DNA from: Citrus sinensis
Lineage: Eukaryota > Streptophyta > Magnoliopsida > Sapindales > Rutaceae
Length of the DNA: 64,000 nucleotides
Direction: 5' to 3'
Assembly: GCF_022201045.2 (NCBI RefSeq)
Contig: NC_068556.1
Coordinates: 1,528,001 to 1,592,000 of the forward strand
Position numbers and translations under genes: made by a program. Positions 1-11,755 of this stretch are shown here, in pieces; positions within the stretch are counted from its first letter, which is position 1; each line of letters begins with the position of its first letter. The notes under the pieces are model-generated. The model saw only the letters and a list, made by a program, of their open reading frames with translations, did no database searches and was not told the DNA's origin.

Positions 1-488
1 CAGAATTTTATGCGCGTAAGCTAGCAGCGGACGGGGATTTGTACGCAAAGCAAAAGGAAGCTGAGGGACAAGAGGCACTTGGGAAAGCCCAAGGAGAGTA
101 TCTCAAGTCCATATCAACAGCATTGGGAGGCGATAATAGAGCCGTCAAAGACTTCTTAATGATCGATAGAGGGGTGTATCAAGAAATGGGTAGGATTAAT
201 GCGGAAGCTGTCCGTGGATTGCAACCGAAACTCAACATTTGGAATACTACCAATGAAAGCGGCGGTGGGGCTGGCGGCGGCGATGCAAGTAGCTCCGCCG
301 TGAGGGAGGTTGCGGGGATTTACCGTGCATTGCCCCCGTTGTTTCAGACAATTTATGATCAGACTGGAATGACGCCACCTCCTTACATGGGCATGTTACC
401 TCAAACTCAAACTGCAGTGACACCGCCTCAGATCTTGGGCAGTTTGGCTCTTCCATGCACCAACGTCGTCCCCAACAACAACAGCTAA
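1..488 (+). CDS. Flotillin-like protein, 3' end (partial)
   Basis: The reading frame is open from base 3 and ends with TAA at 486-488. The 161 visible residues match the C-terminal half encoded by the second exon of the complete flotillin at 4010-6246 almost codon for codon ([66 protein letters not shown]). Flotillins are SPFH-domain proteins that scaffold sterol-rich plasma-membrane microdomains and take part in endocytosis; the SPFH part of this copy lies outside the window. The C-terminus is slightly different from its neighbour (a Gly-rich insert and a different last 25 residues) but shows no break. Both copies point the same way, so this is a tandem duplicate. Whether the missing 5' part is intact cannot be seen. 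Confidence 0.9.
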   Translation, partial: EFYARKLAADGDLYAKQKEAEGQEALGKAQGEYLKSISTALGGDNRAVKDFLMIDRGVYQEMGRINAEAVRGLQPKLNIWNTTNESGGGAGGGDASSSAVREVAGIYRALPPLFQTIYDQTGMTPPPYMGMLPQTQTAVTPPQILGSLALPCTNVVPNNNS

Positions 489-2489
489 CCAAGAGACACA
501 TGCATTTATATAAATATTTTTATTTACAATTTTTTTTTTCCCTTAGTGAAAAATGTTGAAGTTTGGACTCATAGTAATATTTTTTTTTTCCAATTTCTTT
601 TATAATATTCTAAGATTGGAACTTTGAACGTATGCTAGGTTAAATTTATTCCAATTAAATCCTTTAGCTGGTTGCATATCCATTTCGGGGTAGCGCCCCC
701 AACTATATAAATTTTGTTCCTTGTTCTATATGCTGCAACTATAGCCATTATTTGATGCTCATCGAATCCAATATATTAAGATAAAGAGGCTGCTTGACGG
801 CTTCTAGTTATTTGATTCTTTCAACACTGTTGAGAATAATATAATTATTTTTACTGCCAATTATCATACATGATATATAGTCAAATTAATGTTAACGATA
901 GTTTAGGAACCAATTCATATAAATTAGAACAGCAATAAGACATTATTGACCCCACAAATGAATTATTTGCGTATTGACGTAACATAATAATTTATTATTT
1001 ATCTTAGACTAGTATGATGAAATAGTGATATTTCACCCCTCAATTTTATCTCTGCAGCCATCATTTCTCAATAATTATTATTTATTTACGGAATTACCTT
1101 TATTATTATTTTTATGAGCTCTTATTCAATTTTAAAATCGGATATGTGACTTTTTTAGCTAATCTCTATTTTGAAAATAATCGAAAAAAGTATGAACTCG
1201 TATAATTAAGTCTACTTAAAGGAAATCGTCATTGTCTAATTAATTTGCTTGGAAACAAAAACTGGCACTTCAAAATATTGGAGCTGCAACGGCAGTAACA
1301 ATCACCACTGCCACCACTATCGGCAACGGCAGGAGTAGCTACTGTTACGGTGTACCACCAAATCCAACATTCTAGATCAGATAGCTTGGAGAACAAAGTC
1401 AACTAGTAAGAGTCAATATTCAAATTCAAATTTGCAACCTTGAATCCTTGACCAGAGTTGATATTCTCAAGATTGATGATGATTCCATCGTCGTGGAGAA
1501 TACAGAGCCAACTCCAGATCTGACATTCTCTTCCTAAAAAATACTTAATTAGATGCCACAAATGCGAGTAAAAGGTACGATGCTCCACACCTTAACCCAC
1601 ACCAGACTAAATAAAAATTAAATTTTTAATGGATACCCTTAAAGTTTGAATTAATGACAAAGTTGCCAAAATTTTTTGCATATATGTAGTGTGACACGTC
1701 TTGTCTGTGATCCTCAACCTGAATTATTTTGCAACAGTTAAATTCTCCATATGAGCTTTTTTTTTTTTTTTAAAAAAAAGAACTCGGTACAAAAGAAAAA
1801 CTCATCTAGTTAGGAGCAATCTATGTAAATTGCGATGGAGGTAGGTTTAGTCTTGAAAAAGAGATGATGGCAGAGGAAAAATGGCAAGACATAAGAACGG
1901 ATATAAACTCTTGGATGAGCTATAATTTCACCAAGCAAATGGACAGTTAGAAAGAAACTATCAGATCTTTTTGTACTCATTCGAAGTTTTTATTATTTGA
2001 ATTTATTAAATTCTCCATTCCAGACTGCCATTTTGGCCCCTCAAAGAGAGTCACTTACCCCTTTTATACTTTTTCATAATACCCTACTCTCTCCTTAATG
2101 TCAAAGGTTAACCCCCAAAAAAATGATTGTTTTGACTCTTTGTGGTTCGAAACTTGTGATGAGTTTTTCAGCAAATTACAAAGTACTTGAGAGTTGAGAC
2201 AAATAATGAAAATTTTGAAAAATGTGACACAGAAATTTGGTGCGGGTGAGAAGTAATATCACAATACTTGTATTATTAACGTGACACGCTATTAGTGAAT
2301 TAAGGTAGAACATATCATGTAATGTGTATGAATTTGTTTACGGTCAAATTCGATTAGAGTAGTGTTAGGTGTAGAGAAAGATGAGAGAAATTTACCTTCT
2401 CTCTCTACCTACCCACTCTCTCTATTCCCTTTCTTCTTTATTTCTCTTATCTTTTTCTACACCAACATTTCTATTCGATTAGCAGCAAC
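489..2489. other. Intergenic; first part is the duplicated flotillin 3' flank
   Basis: Bases 489 to about 905 are the 3' flank of the first flotillin copy and are recognisably repeated after the second copy at 6247-6995 (shared blocks around GGAACTTTGAA, TGTTCCTTGTTCTATATGC and GATTCTTTCAACA). From about 905 to 2489 I see AT-rich DNA with poly-A and poly-T runs and no convincing gene. Confidence 0.6.
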
Positions 2490-2492
2490 TAA

Positions 2493-3333
2493 TGTTGTGT
2501 TTACTTGCTGGAGTGGGAGTGAGGAGTGTGGATTCCTCCCACTCCAGCGTTTACTTCCTCTAAATGAGAAGGGAGTGGGAGTCCCACTCTCTGGGCCCCA
2601 CCCATTTTTGGAGTGGGGAGTGGGAGTGGGACTCCCATTGGGGGAGGTGGGAGTGGGAAACCACTCCCACCTCTCCCTTTTTTATCCTTTTATTTTTTTT
2701 AATTTAATTTAATTTAATATTTTATAATTAATAAAATAAAATAAATATTATTATATTTATTTGAATAATAATATTATATTTAACTAAATAATAATTTGCA
2801 TTGATTCTAAGTTAAAATTATTCTAAAATAATATTATTATATTAATAGAGAATTAATAAATATAATATTATTATATTTATTTTAAAAATAATAGTACTAT
2901 ATTTATTTAATATTAATAATAATAAATATTTTATTCTAAGAAAATATTAATTTTGTACTAAATAATATTATATTATTATTTTATATAATAATAAATTTAA
3001 TATAATTATATTAAATAAAATAAAATAAGGTTTCATTTTGTATTAAAATTAATAATTTATTAATATAATAAAATAAATATTATTCATTAAATATATTTTT
3101 TATTAGTTTTGTAATTAAAAACTATAATTCTTTAAATAAGGATAAAATTGTAATTTGAAACTATTTACTCCCAATCCAAGACAAAGTAAACACATAAATT
3201 GGATTCTGATCTCTAATCCATGCTTCCATTCCAGTGTAAGTAAACAACCTACTCCCACTCCCACTCCACACTCTCAATCCTAGGATTCCCACTCCTCAGG
3301 ATTCCCAATCCAATCCAAAAAGTAAACGCTACC
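2493..3333. mobile_element. Non-autonomous PIF/Harbinger-like (Tourist) element
   Basis: The 841-bp element starts TGTTGTGTTTACTT and ends in the complement of GGTAGCGTTTACTT, giving terminal inverted repeats with 11 of 14 matches. It is flanked by the 3-bp duplication TAA at 2490-2492 and 3334-3336, as expected of PIF/Harbinger elements. The ends are G- or C-rich (repeated GGGAGTGGG and CCCACTCC) and the middle 500 bp is almost pure A/T. There is no transposase coding. The open frame crossing 2362-2712 is low-complexity sequence from this element and was not called. Confidence 0.75.
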
Positions 3334-3336
3334 TAA

Positions 3337-4009
3337 ATGCGATGACCACCTATGTGTGGTAAGCAATAAAATAAAAATAGAAAAAGAAAGAGTCTTCGTT
3401 TTATAAATAATAATGATCACGCGGTTTGTCCATTTTAAGTTTTAACACACTAAGATATACAAGTCAACGTGATAAAAACATATTCTGTGATATATGTAAT
3501 TAACAAAGAAATAAATACCCGTTCTTCTTCACAACGCAACTGAATTTGTCAAGAAAAAAGAATAATAGGTTAGGGGAAATTTCCAAAAGTCAAACCGTAT
3601 CCGTATAGCCTTTTTTTTTTTTTTTTTCCCGTAAGGCATATAGCATTTTAAAATTGAATAATTGTTTTAATTTCCTACCTCGAAACTGCATCATGTCACT
3701 CTCTCTTTTTTATTTCTGGTCTTCAAAGTCGAATAATCTTGTTTATATTTATATATATAGTAAGTTTCTATCAGAAGTCCTTAACCATATTATTAAAGTA
3801 AAGATGAATTAAAAAATAAAAAATACAGATTTAAATACACTACGGGATATAATACATTATATTACAATAGTTTGTATTTTTTTATGTGTTATCTTATCTT
3901 GACTTTGATATTATATATTTCATCTTTAAGATCTCTCTCAAATTCTCAATCTCTCAACGGTATTCATTTTTTCTTTCATTTTGAAAGTCCAAAACCAAAA
4001 AACTGCATC
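3337..4009 (+). promoter_or_regulatory. Upstream region of the complete flotillin gene
   Basis: This is AT-rich DNA with two TATA-like stretches, TTATATATATAGTAAG near 3750 and ATTATATATTTC near 3911, and a CT-rich leader (CTCTCTCAAATTCTCAATC) before the start codon. The second TATA-like box lies about 95 bp before the ATG. An in-frame ATG at 3884 would add 42 residues, but it lies upstream of that TATA-like box. No transcription start can be fixed from sequence. Confidence 0.4.
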
Positions 4010-6246
4010 ATGTTTAGAGTAGCAAGTGCATCGCAGTACCTAGCGATCACCGGAACCGGCATCAACGACGTTAAATTAGCCAAAAAATCATGGGTTTTCC
4101 CGGGGCAATACTGCACCGTTTTCGACATAACCCCAGTTAATTATGACTTTGAAGTTCAAGCCATGAGTGCCGAGAAGCTCGAGTTCAAACTCCCGGCGGT
4201 CTTCACCATCGGCCCTCGCGAGGATGATCGCGACAGTCTTCTCAAATACGCTAAACTCATCGCCCCAAAGGACCAGAACTCCATACACGTCAGAGAAATC
4301 GTGAAGGGTATAATCGAAGGGGAGACCCGAGTCCTTGCCGCTTCCATGACGATGGAGGAAGTCTTCAAAGGGACCAAAGAGTTTAAACAAGAAGTGTTTG
4401 AGAAGGTTCAGTTAGAGCTCAACCAGTTCGGTCTTCTGATATACAATGCTAACATCAAACAACTCGTTGATGTGCCGGGGCACGAGTATTTTTCTTACTT
4501 GGGACAAAAGACTCAGATGGAGGCCGCCAATCAAGCCAAGGTCGACGTGGCGGAGGCGAGGATGAAGGGAGAGGTTGGAGCCAAGCTGAGGGAAGGGCAG
4601 ACGCTGCAGAACGCTGCCAAGATTGACGCGGAGACCAAGATCATTAAAGTTCAGAGGCAAGGGGATGGCCAGAAGGAGGAGATGAGGGTCAAGACTGAAG
4701 TCAAGGTTTTTGAGAACCAAAGGGAAGCTGAGGTGGCGGAGGCCAACGCTGAGTTGGCAAAGAAGAAGGCCGGGTGGGCTAGGGAAGCAAAAGTGGCGGA
4801 GGTTGAGTCGACGAAGGCGGTGGCGTTGAGAGATGCTGAGTTGCAAAGAGAGGTCGAGAAGATGAATGCTGCCACTAGTATGGAGAAACTTAGGGCTGAG
4901 TTTGTGAGCAAGGCCAATGTTGAATATGAAGCCCAGGTACTAATAATAATTCTCAATTTTCTTTTTTAATTTTACATGCACGCATGATATATTTGACAAT
5001 TCGTTTTTAGTTTTATTGGAACCAATAATTTCATTATTATTTTGAATGTATATATATTTTATATTTTTGATGTAGTTGTTAATTACATTAAGTTCAAATT
5101 AATTCAATTGGTTTTCATTAGATTTCTTTATATTGCATGTTTAGAAAAGCCTTTATATGGAGAAATTTTATAATACCTCTGATGTATTACAACCAATTGA
5201 TGTATGCATGCCATATATAGTTGAATTTAATATAATTATAAATTGCATGATAGTTTTTCAAACTAAATGCACACATGTCATAACATCATTTACTTATTGT
5301 ATAACTGATATGATACCTCTGATGTATTTTAGAATTTCTTCTTTATATGATACACAATTAAAGAGAGTTCGTGGGCTGCTAGTTTGTTAACAGTTTGAAC
5401 TCAACTCATCCGGTTACTGAAACTACTAATTAAATGATGAGGTCTCATGTGAAAAGATTTGAATTCCCTCACATATGATGGAGAGAAATACACTTACTCT
5501 CAAGAGTCATTTTGTTAAAAAAGAGATCTTTTAATTGCTACAGAAACGTGCAACAATAAGGAACAACGTTTTGTTGTACCGAACTAGAAAAAACAATTAA
5601 TTATTGTACCCATCTAAAATGTTTTATTTACCAGAATTATAATATTCTTTTTTTTATAAAAAAAAAAAAAAAGGTGCAAGAGGCAAATTGGGAGCTATAC
5701 AAGAAACAAAAAGAGGCCGAGGCGATTCTCTATCAAAAGGAAAAAGAGGCAGAAGCGCAGAAAGCAACAGCGGAGGCAGCATTTTATGCGCGCAAGCAAG
5801 CAGCGGATGGGCAATTGTACACAAAGCTAAAGGAAGCTGAGGGACTCGTGGCACTTGGAAAAGCCCAAGGAGAGTATCTCAAGTCCATATCAACATCACT
5901 GGGAGGCGATTACAGAGCCGTGAAAGACTTCTTAATGATCGATAGAGGCGTGTATCAAGAAATGGCCAGGATTAATGCCGAAGCCGTCCGTGGATTGCAA
6001 CCAAAACTCAGCATTTGGACTAATAATGAAAGCGGTGGTGAGGCTGGTGGGGATGCAAGTAGCTCCGCCATGAGAGAGGTTTCCGGCATTTATCGCGCGT
6101 TGCCACCTTTGTTTCAGACAATCTACGATCAAACTGGAATGACACCACCCCCTTTCATGGGCACTTTAGCTCAAACTGGAATGACACCACCTCAGATCCC
6201 GGGCACTTTAGCTCTTGAATCCAGCAACCCCTACAACAAGAACTAA
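4010..6246 (+). CDS. Flotillin-like protein (complete, two exons)
   Basis: Exons are 4010-4936 and 5674-6246, joined in phase 0 across a GT-AG intron, giving 499 residues (plant flotillins are about 470-500). The start [15 protein letters not shown] is the usual plant flotillin N-terminus, so I prefer ATG 4010 over the in-frame ATG at 3884. Residues 1 to about 200 form the SPFH/prohibitin-like domain. Residues about 200-350 are the flotillin coiled coil rich in EA, AE and KA pairs, and the exon junction reads [16 protein letters not shown]. The protein is expected at the inner face of the plasma membrane, organising microdomains and clathrin-independent endocytosis, with roles in symbiosis and defence in some species. 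It is the middle member of a tandem cluster: a partial copy lies upstream and a relic exon fragment downstream at 7231. Confidence 0.93.
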
Positions 6247-6995
6247 GACATGCATGCAGCATGCATATGAACATTCTTATTTACATTATTTCAATTGCGC
6301 TTTCCTATCCTCTGTAAAAAATGTTAAGTTTGAACTCTTTCAAGGTTTTGTTTTGGTATCAAGGTTGGGTTGCTGTATCTTTCAACACTAAAATATTTAG
6401 TAAACACTAGTTATTTTTCTTTTAAAGTCAAGTTAATTTGATCCTCTACTTGTATGATGACAAAACTATAGTATTTTTATTATTTTTATCAAAATTATTA
6501 TTTAAAAATTTTACGATGTATTATTAACTTTTATTTTATTGTTACGGTTTTTTCTCACAACATATTAGATAAAAAGTATTGTTTGTAGTTTAAAAGTTAT
6601 AACACCTTAATGTCAAAAAGTACATAAGTACTATTTCAGATTTTATTTGGCAATATATCAGACAAAGTAACATTTTCTCTTATAATTGATCCAAGATTGG
6701 AACTTTGAATGTATGCTGTTATTGGAACTTTGAATGTATGCTAGGTTAACTTTATTCCAATTAAACCTTTTGGCTAGTTGGCAGATGCATCCATTTGGAG
6801 TAGTGTCTACTTTATTTTGTTCCTTGTTCTATATGCTGCAACTATAGCAGCCATTGTTTGATGCTTAAATCTAATTCAGATAAAAAGGTAAGCTGCTTCT
6901 AGTTAATCTGATTCTTTCAACATTGTTTGGAATAATAATATTAGCTTTGCTGCCAATGCCAAATATCATGCATGATAGTCAAATATCTTATGCTT
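6247..6995 (+). repeat. Duplicated flotillin 3' flank
   Basis: Several blocks of this flank recur, in the same order, in the flank of the first flotillin copy (489-905), so the duplicated unit reached at least 400-700 bp past the stop codon. A further local duplication is present: the block ATTGGAACTTTGAATGTATG occurs twice within about 50 bp (near 6693 and 6720). Confidence 0.7.
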
Positions 6996-7230
6996 TTTGG
7001 TAATTGCTTGGTCAAATAACACAATTGTAAATTCTCACAGATTTTTTATTACTAACACAAAGAAAGGATCATTACTCTTAACTATTGATTCAATTGCAAG
7101 TGCTCAAATATATTTAACTAACACAAAGAAGAGATTTACTCTTTCACGAGACAATGTACTGATGAAATCTAAGATGTGAAAACGGTTAATTTAGCTTCAC
7201 AAACTATTGACAATTTACATTGATCAAAAT

Positions 7231-7270
7231 GTTAGGGCCGAGTTTGTAAGGTCAATGTAGCCAAGGTAAA
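7231..7270 (+). pseudogene. Relic of flotillin exon 1 end with its donor site
   Basis: The 40 bp reading TTAGGGCCGAGTTTGTAAG, then GTCAATGT and AGCCAAGGTAAAT, align with the last 50 bp of flotillin exon 1 at 4888-4942 (encoding [16 protein letters not shown] and the GT donor). The relic lacks about 3 bp and 9 bp relative to it. The rest of the exon is not recognisable around it. It suggests a third, almost erased flotillin copy. The match is short, so chance cannot be fully excluded. Confidence 0.6.
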
Positions 7271-7739
7271 TTCTCCGTATTTTCATATATTAGATTCTTG
7301 TTTTACTAAATCTTGTGATCAGCACTGCCTCTGCTTGGGGTCGGGCTAATTAAGAAAATAATATTAAGAACGTGTAAGTATTGATCCTCAAATTGTTATT
7401 GGACAATTATTTGTGGGAAGAAGCTAAAAAGACAATAAATTGTGTATTTTTTTAAATTTAAAGATAACAAAATACCAAAAAATTGGGATCGAGCATTTCA
7501 ACTACTAGAAGGCAATGAATACTAGTACAATTATGGACAGAAATGATAGGCAAAATCAGCTATGAATTAGATTGATCGTTTAGATTTTGTAAGATTTCAC
7601 CAAATAAAAAACCAATGAATCTCATTTTCACTACCAGTTTCCGTTTCCAACTCAAAATTGTTAATTTGTTAAATGGAAAAAGGATAAGTACACCCTCAAA
7701 ATTTAAGAAAATAGTCAGAATACTTTTAAGTTTTCAATA

Positions 7740-8900
7740 AAAAATATTAAGACCATTTTTTTATTATAATACCCTTTAACAGTAATATTTTATAAATGGG
7801 TTATTATCATTTGACTAATTTAAGAATGGTAAAATATCAAACGGTTACAAAAGTATCCATCATTTTACTATATATCTTTGGGAAACTTTTCATTTTATAA
7901 TATTTTTGTTGACATTGTTAGTCCAATACTGATGTCTGATGTTATGCTAACATTAAAGGGGTAAAAGTGCTTTTACATTCAAAACCAAGATAAGCACATT
8001 CAAAACCAAGATAAAATTGTATGTAATTTAAAATTATAGTATAATTATTATTGGTTAAGAGAAAGGAAGAAAAAATTGTGAATCCCAAATATCTAGCATC
8101 ATCACCTTTTTCTTCTTCTTCTTCATTTTTCACTCAGACAGTGATCCACCATCTTTGAAAAATTATTGGCACTTTTGAATGGGTACAAGCCATGCATTGC
8201 CATTGATCGGTCTCATCTGAAAGAAGAACTAGAGGAATTTGAATGGCAATTGTCGATGTGGATTTTTGTTTTTGTTTTTTTATATATAACTTATCTCTAG
8301 GAATATCTTATCAATTTGGATGAGGATTTTGCATAATATTTTTTTGAGATTTTCTTCTCAATTGATCAATTTGTTTGGGCTGTGGAATAATGGTTTTATT
8401 ATTATGAGTTTGAAAGATTATGACGAAATAGAAATTAAGATTGATAGAAGGCATATTGATCTTCAAGCTTTGATGGTAGTTTCAATTTACTATCTTGATG
8501 CTTTAATGGCGGTTTCAATTTGATATATTGATGAGAGCAAGATTAGCAGTTTAGCATAGAAGGAAGATATTTAACCATAAGCATAAGAAGTTTTGGCAGC
8601 GAATAGACGCATTCTTCAACTGGATTTGATTTTTTATTTTATTTTCTTAGTTTTTTTAATTAAAAATTAATTATTCTTCAAAGTAATGGCATATTGGTAT
8701 TTTACTAGTTAACTAATGGTCAACTAATAGTGGTAAACGAAAATATAGTAAAATGAAAAATTTTACAAAGATATACTAGTAAATTGATAGACACTAGTAC
8801 TTCTTATAGTTATTTGATATTTTATAATTTATCAAATTAGAAAAGTAATAATATATACCTTTTGAAATAATTTCAATAATTTTTTTTAATTTATACAATC
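7740..8900. mobile_element. Degenerate element with long inverted repeats
   Basis: A left arm around 7798-7925 (with TAAAATATCAAA, ACTATATATCTTTG, TTTTCATTTTA, CATTGTTAGT) is matched, in inverted orientation and imperfectly, by a right arm around 8710-8850. Outer limits are approximate, and no clean target duplication was found. The inner 8100-8600 part is less AT-rich but encodes nothing I recognise. It is probably an old Mutator-like or other terminal-inverted-repeat element. The stretches 6996-7740 and 8901-9566 show nothing else. Confidence 0.45.
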
Positions 8901-9566
8901 TATTAGACATTTTATTTTATTAAAGTTAATTTTAAAATAAACATCATAAAAATTTAATATAAAATAAGTTGAATTAAATAGAAGTAACACAATAATCTTG
9001 TTATTTATGTTCGGTTATTATGACTGTTGAGCACTGAATCCTTATTCTTTTAATAAATAATACATAATCTATCCCCATTTTACTGTACTTCTGAGTTCTT
9101 CTAAAAACTATCGTATACAACATGTATAGCCCCCCAAATGTTTTCTTTCTTAGTATGCCCTTTATCAATCAATTTACTTTAGGAATTAATGTGCTACCAA
9201 ATCAACACAAAAATACATTCATAACTTCTTATTATCCTCTGAGAAAAGTAGAATTTACTTATTAAGATTGTGCTTAGGCTTAATTACGAAATTAATAACA
9301 TTAAAAGATTTCCTAATGATCTCCCACCACTCTTAATAACATATGGTTGGATTCTTGGGTATTCCTAGTGTATGAATACGTTCTCATGATCCGTTAGATT
9401 CTTTGTCACATCCATAATATAAATATCGAAATTGTGGGCAATTGAACTAGTAACTTGGGCGGTCCGCAACATCTGGATAACTTATTTGCCTTACCAGCGA
9501 ATGAGAATAGAAAAGTTTATTAATTGCATGCTAAAAAACAATACATATCGTCAATACAGAGTCTTC

Positions 9567-10382
9567 CTAATTAGGAGGGCATATCGGTGCAGAGGAAAAA
9601 ACATAGAATGGAAACTCATCATCGAAAGCGTATTTAAAATGAACTCTCGAAAAGGGTATAATGTCTCTGCCTTGTAGCAATATACATTGGAAGCCGGATA
9701 TCGACATTTGAACGGGATCCGGCTTTTCAACCGTCTGAAATCCATCGCAATCCAACGTCACATTCCTTTGTGCACACTTGCACCAATTGAACACTTCCAC
9801 CGCGAACTCTTTCTTTCCTTGTACTATATTTCCTGTTTCCTTTTGACTTATGTCTAATGTCTCTGGAGGACAGGGCCCTTGCTCTGGCTGGCTCATCGCT
9901 GCCAGAAAAAATAAGATAAATAAAATTAGGAATATGTAATTAGGGCATCATCAGAACCAGGATTTTGGTTCAACAGAGGTGTTTAATCTTTACAGAGAAA
10001 TAACAAACCATAGTTAATTATAAGACAATTAATAAAATTTAAAAAAATTGGAAATCTAATGGACCAAACTGTAATTTTATGTAAAATATCAACAAAATTA
10101 ACCGCTACATAGTTCAGTCCTAAAAAAAAAATGTAACTATAAATAGTAAAAATAGTAGAGATATTACAGATTTTTTATTATACAATTGGTGAATCAAATT
10201 AACATAGTTTTCAAGTCACAGCAATTAGTGTTTACAGTATACGTAGTTTTTGAGTTATCGTTGTCTAATTTCAAAATCAAACGAGGCTTCAGAAGGAAAA
10301 GTAAGGTTTTAAATTACTTACTTTCGCTAATGAGAGCAAGAAACAAAGTTGCATAAAGGATCTTTTGAACGAGTACTGCCAT
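9567..10382 (-). CDS. TPD1-like small secreted cysteine-rich protein (copy 1)
   Basis: Exons on the minus strand are 10382-10322 (61 bp) and 9898-9567, GT-AG, giving 130 residues. Exon 1 encodes a signal peptide (MAVLVQKILYATLFLALISE). The mature part has six Cys and the signature of the TPD1/MAC1-like family: WCKCAQRNVTLDCDGFQTVE followed by DP and, near the end, a hydrophobic FKYAFDDEFPF block. TPD1 itself is the ligand of the EMS1 receptor kinase that sets anther tapetum fate. This subgroup, annotated in Arabidopsis under an old glycosyltransferase-like label (At4g32100-32110), has no firmly known role. It is expected to be secreted to the apoplast. The C-terminus ends PICPPN instead of the usual S-x-S-C ending. 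A homologous gene with the same two-exon layout lies 3.3 kb downstream on the same strand, so the pair is a tandem duplication. Confidence 0.82.
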
Positions 10383-10501
10383 TGCAATTTGCAAGCGAAA
10401 TATGTGAAAGCCTAATGATATTACCAATGTTTATGTGTCGCAAAAAAAGCTGAGAAATTTGGTCACTTATAGTTTGGTTGCTGAAATTTGCTGGGTAAGT
10501 A

Positions 10502-10694
10502 TGTTTTATTATGGAAGGAAAATAATATGTGCAATAATGATGCAATAATATGTGCAATAATGATGGAAAGAAATTAGTTAGCTGCTATTTATGAGATTGT
10601 TTTATTATGGAAGGCAAATAATATGTGCAGTAATGATGCAATAATATGTGCAATAATGATGGAAAGAAATTAATTAGCTGCTATTTATGAGATT
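10502..10694. repeat. Tandem duplication of a 96-bp unit upstream of TPD1-like copy 1
   Basis: Two near-identical units (10502-10597 and 10598-10694) each start TGTTTTATTATGGAAGG and contain GCTGCTATTTATGAGATTGT. Inside each unit the motif AATAATATGTGCA is itself doubled. The repeats lie about 120-310 bp upstream of the start codon at 10382, within the likely promoter. Confidence 0.85.
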
Positions 10695-10699
10695 GTATT

Positions 10700-11755
10700 A
10701 AGAATTAACCAAAATAAAAAACTTATGAATTAAAATATAACTATATATGTATATATGATAAAAAAAAAAATGCATTAAAAAAGCCGTTGCCACTTGCCAA
10801 AGTTAAAAACAAAATGCATTGGATTTGAACCGCGCTCATGCGAGAGGATTGAGTTACAGGCAAAAATAATAATAATAAAAAGATCGAAATTGACAAAATC
10901 ACAAAATAATCAATCTTACAAGACAATATTATTAACTTAGCTGAAGCTAAGAACTTGCTCCAATGGTAAGTAGTAGTCTTCTTAAAACTTAGGTCTTGGG
11001 TTTGAGCTTCAATGGGTGCATGAGTTGATAAAATAAATAAAAAAATTAATAGTGTGTTTTTTTTTTTTTGGACTTGAAATCTGAATAGGTTTAAATGTGT
11101 ATGAATGACATTTTTTTTTTAATTAAAACATCTAAAATATAATATTTTGACATATATGCTGTTATAAATATTATGAATTCTTATATTCATTTGTTAAACA
11201 CTTAAGTTATAAATAAATTACTTTATTAGTAAAATGACCTTGATAATGTGTATCTTAACAAAACATGAAAGATGAAAAATGTATCTATTATATGTTTTCT
11301 TTTCTTATTAATATATTGATACTTGCAATGTGTATGTGTATAATTTTTCAACCATTGAATTAGATTGAAATGAAGGGTCAAGATTAAATAACATAGGTTA
11401 TTAATTTCATTAATATCTTTCTCCCTCCTCTCTTTAATGTTTAATTCTCTTTCTTCTTCTTTTATTTAAGATTTTCTCTTTTCTCTCTCCTATAAATTTG
11501 TAAATGGAAAATTAAAACCATCAAAATTAATTTACTTACAAATAGTGAAATAAAGTAGCAATATATGGAACAAACTTGTACAATTTTCAATCTATAGTTT
11601 CAGAACCAACACTAAAAATAAGCCGTATATGCAGAACCTTCACCAATAAACTTCGTAAAAGGTTTTAATCAAAAATCACGATCATTTCCTATCAAACAAC
11701 ATGTTAACCTGTAATTAAAGAACTAATGAAACCAAGATCCTTCAATTGATCGGTA
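10700..11755. other. Intergenic with two tRNA-promoter-like (SINE-like) fragments
   Basis: Near 10815-10860, on the minus strand, CGGTTCAAATCC resembles a Pol III B box. Near 10945-11020, on the plus strand, CTTGCTCCAATGG followed by GGGTTTGAGCTTC resembles A and B boxes. Neither folds into a tRNA. The rest is AT-rich, with nothing I can name. Confidence 0.35.

Noticed and set aside
2362-2712. 116-residue plus-strand open frame
   Set aside because: It runs across the boundary of a Harbinger-type element and is low-complexity sequence from GGGAGTGGG repeats.
3884-4009. N-terminal 42-residue extension of flotillin from ATG 3884
   Set aside because: Family proteins start at MFRVA, and a TATA-like box and CT-rich leader lie between the two ATGs.
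10815-11020. Possible tRNA genes
   Set aside because: Only A- and B-box-like motifs are present. No acceptor stem or cloverleaf could be drawn; SINE remnants fit better.
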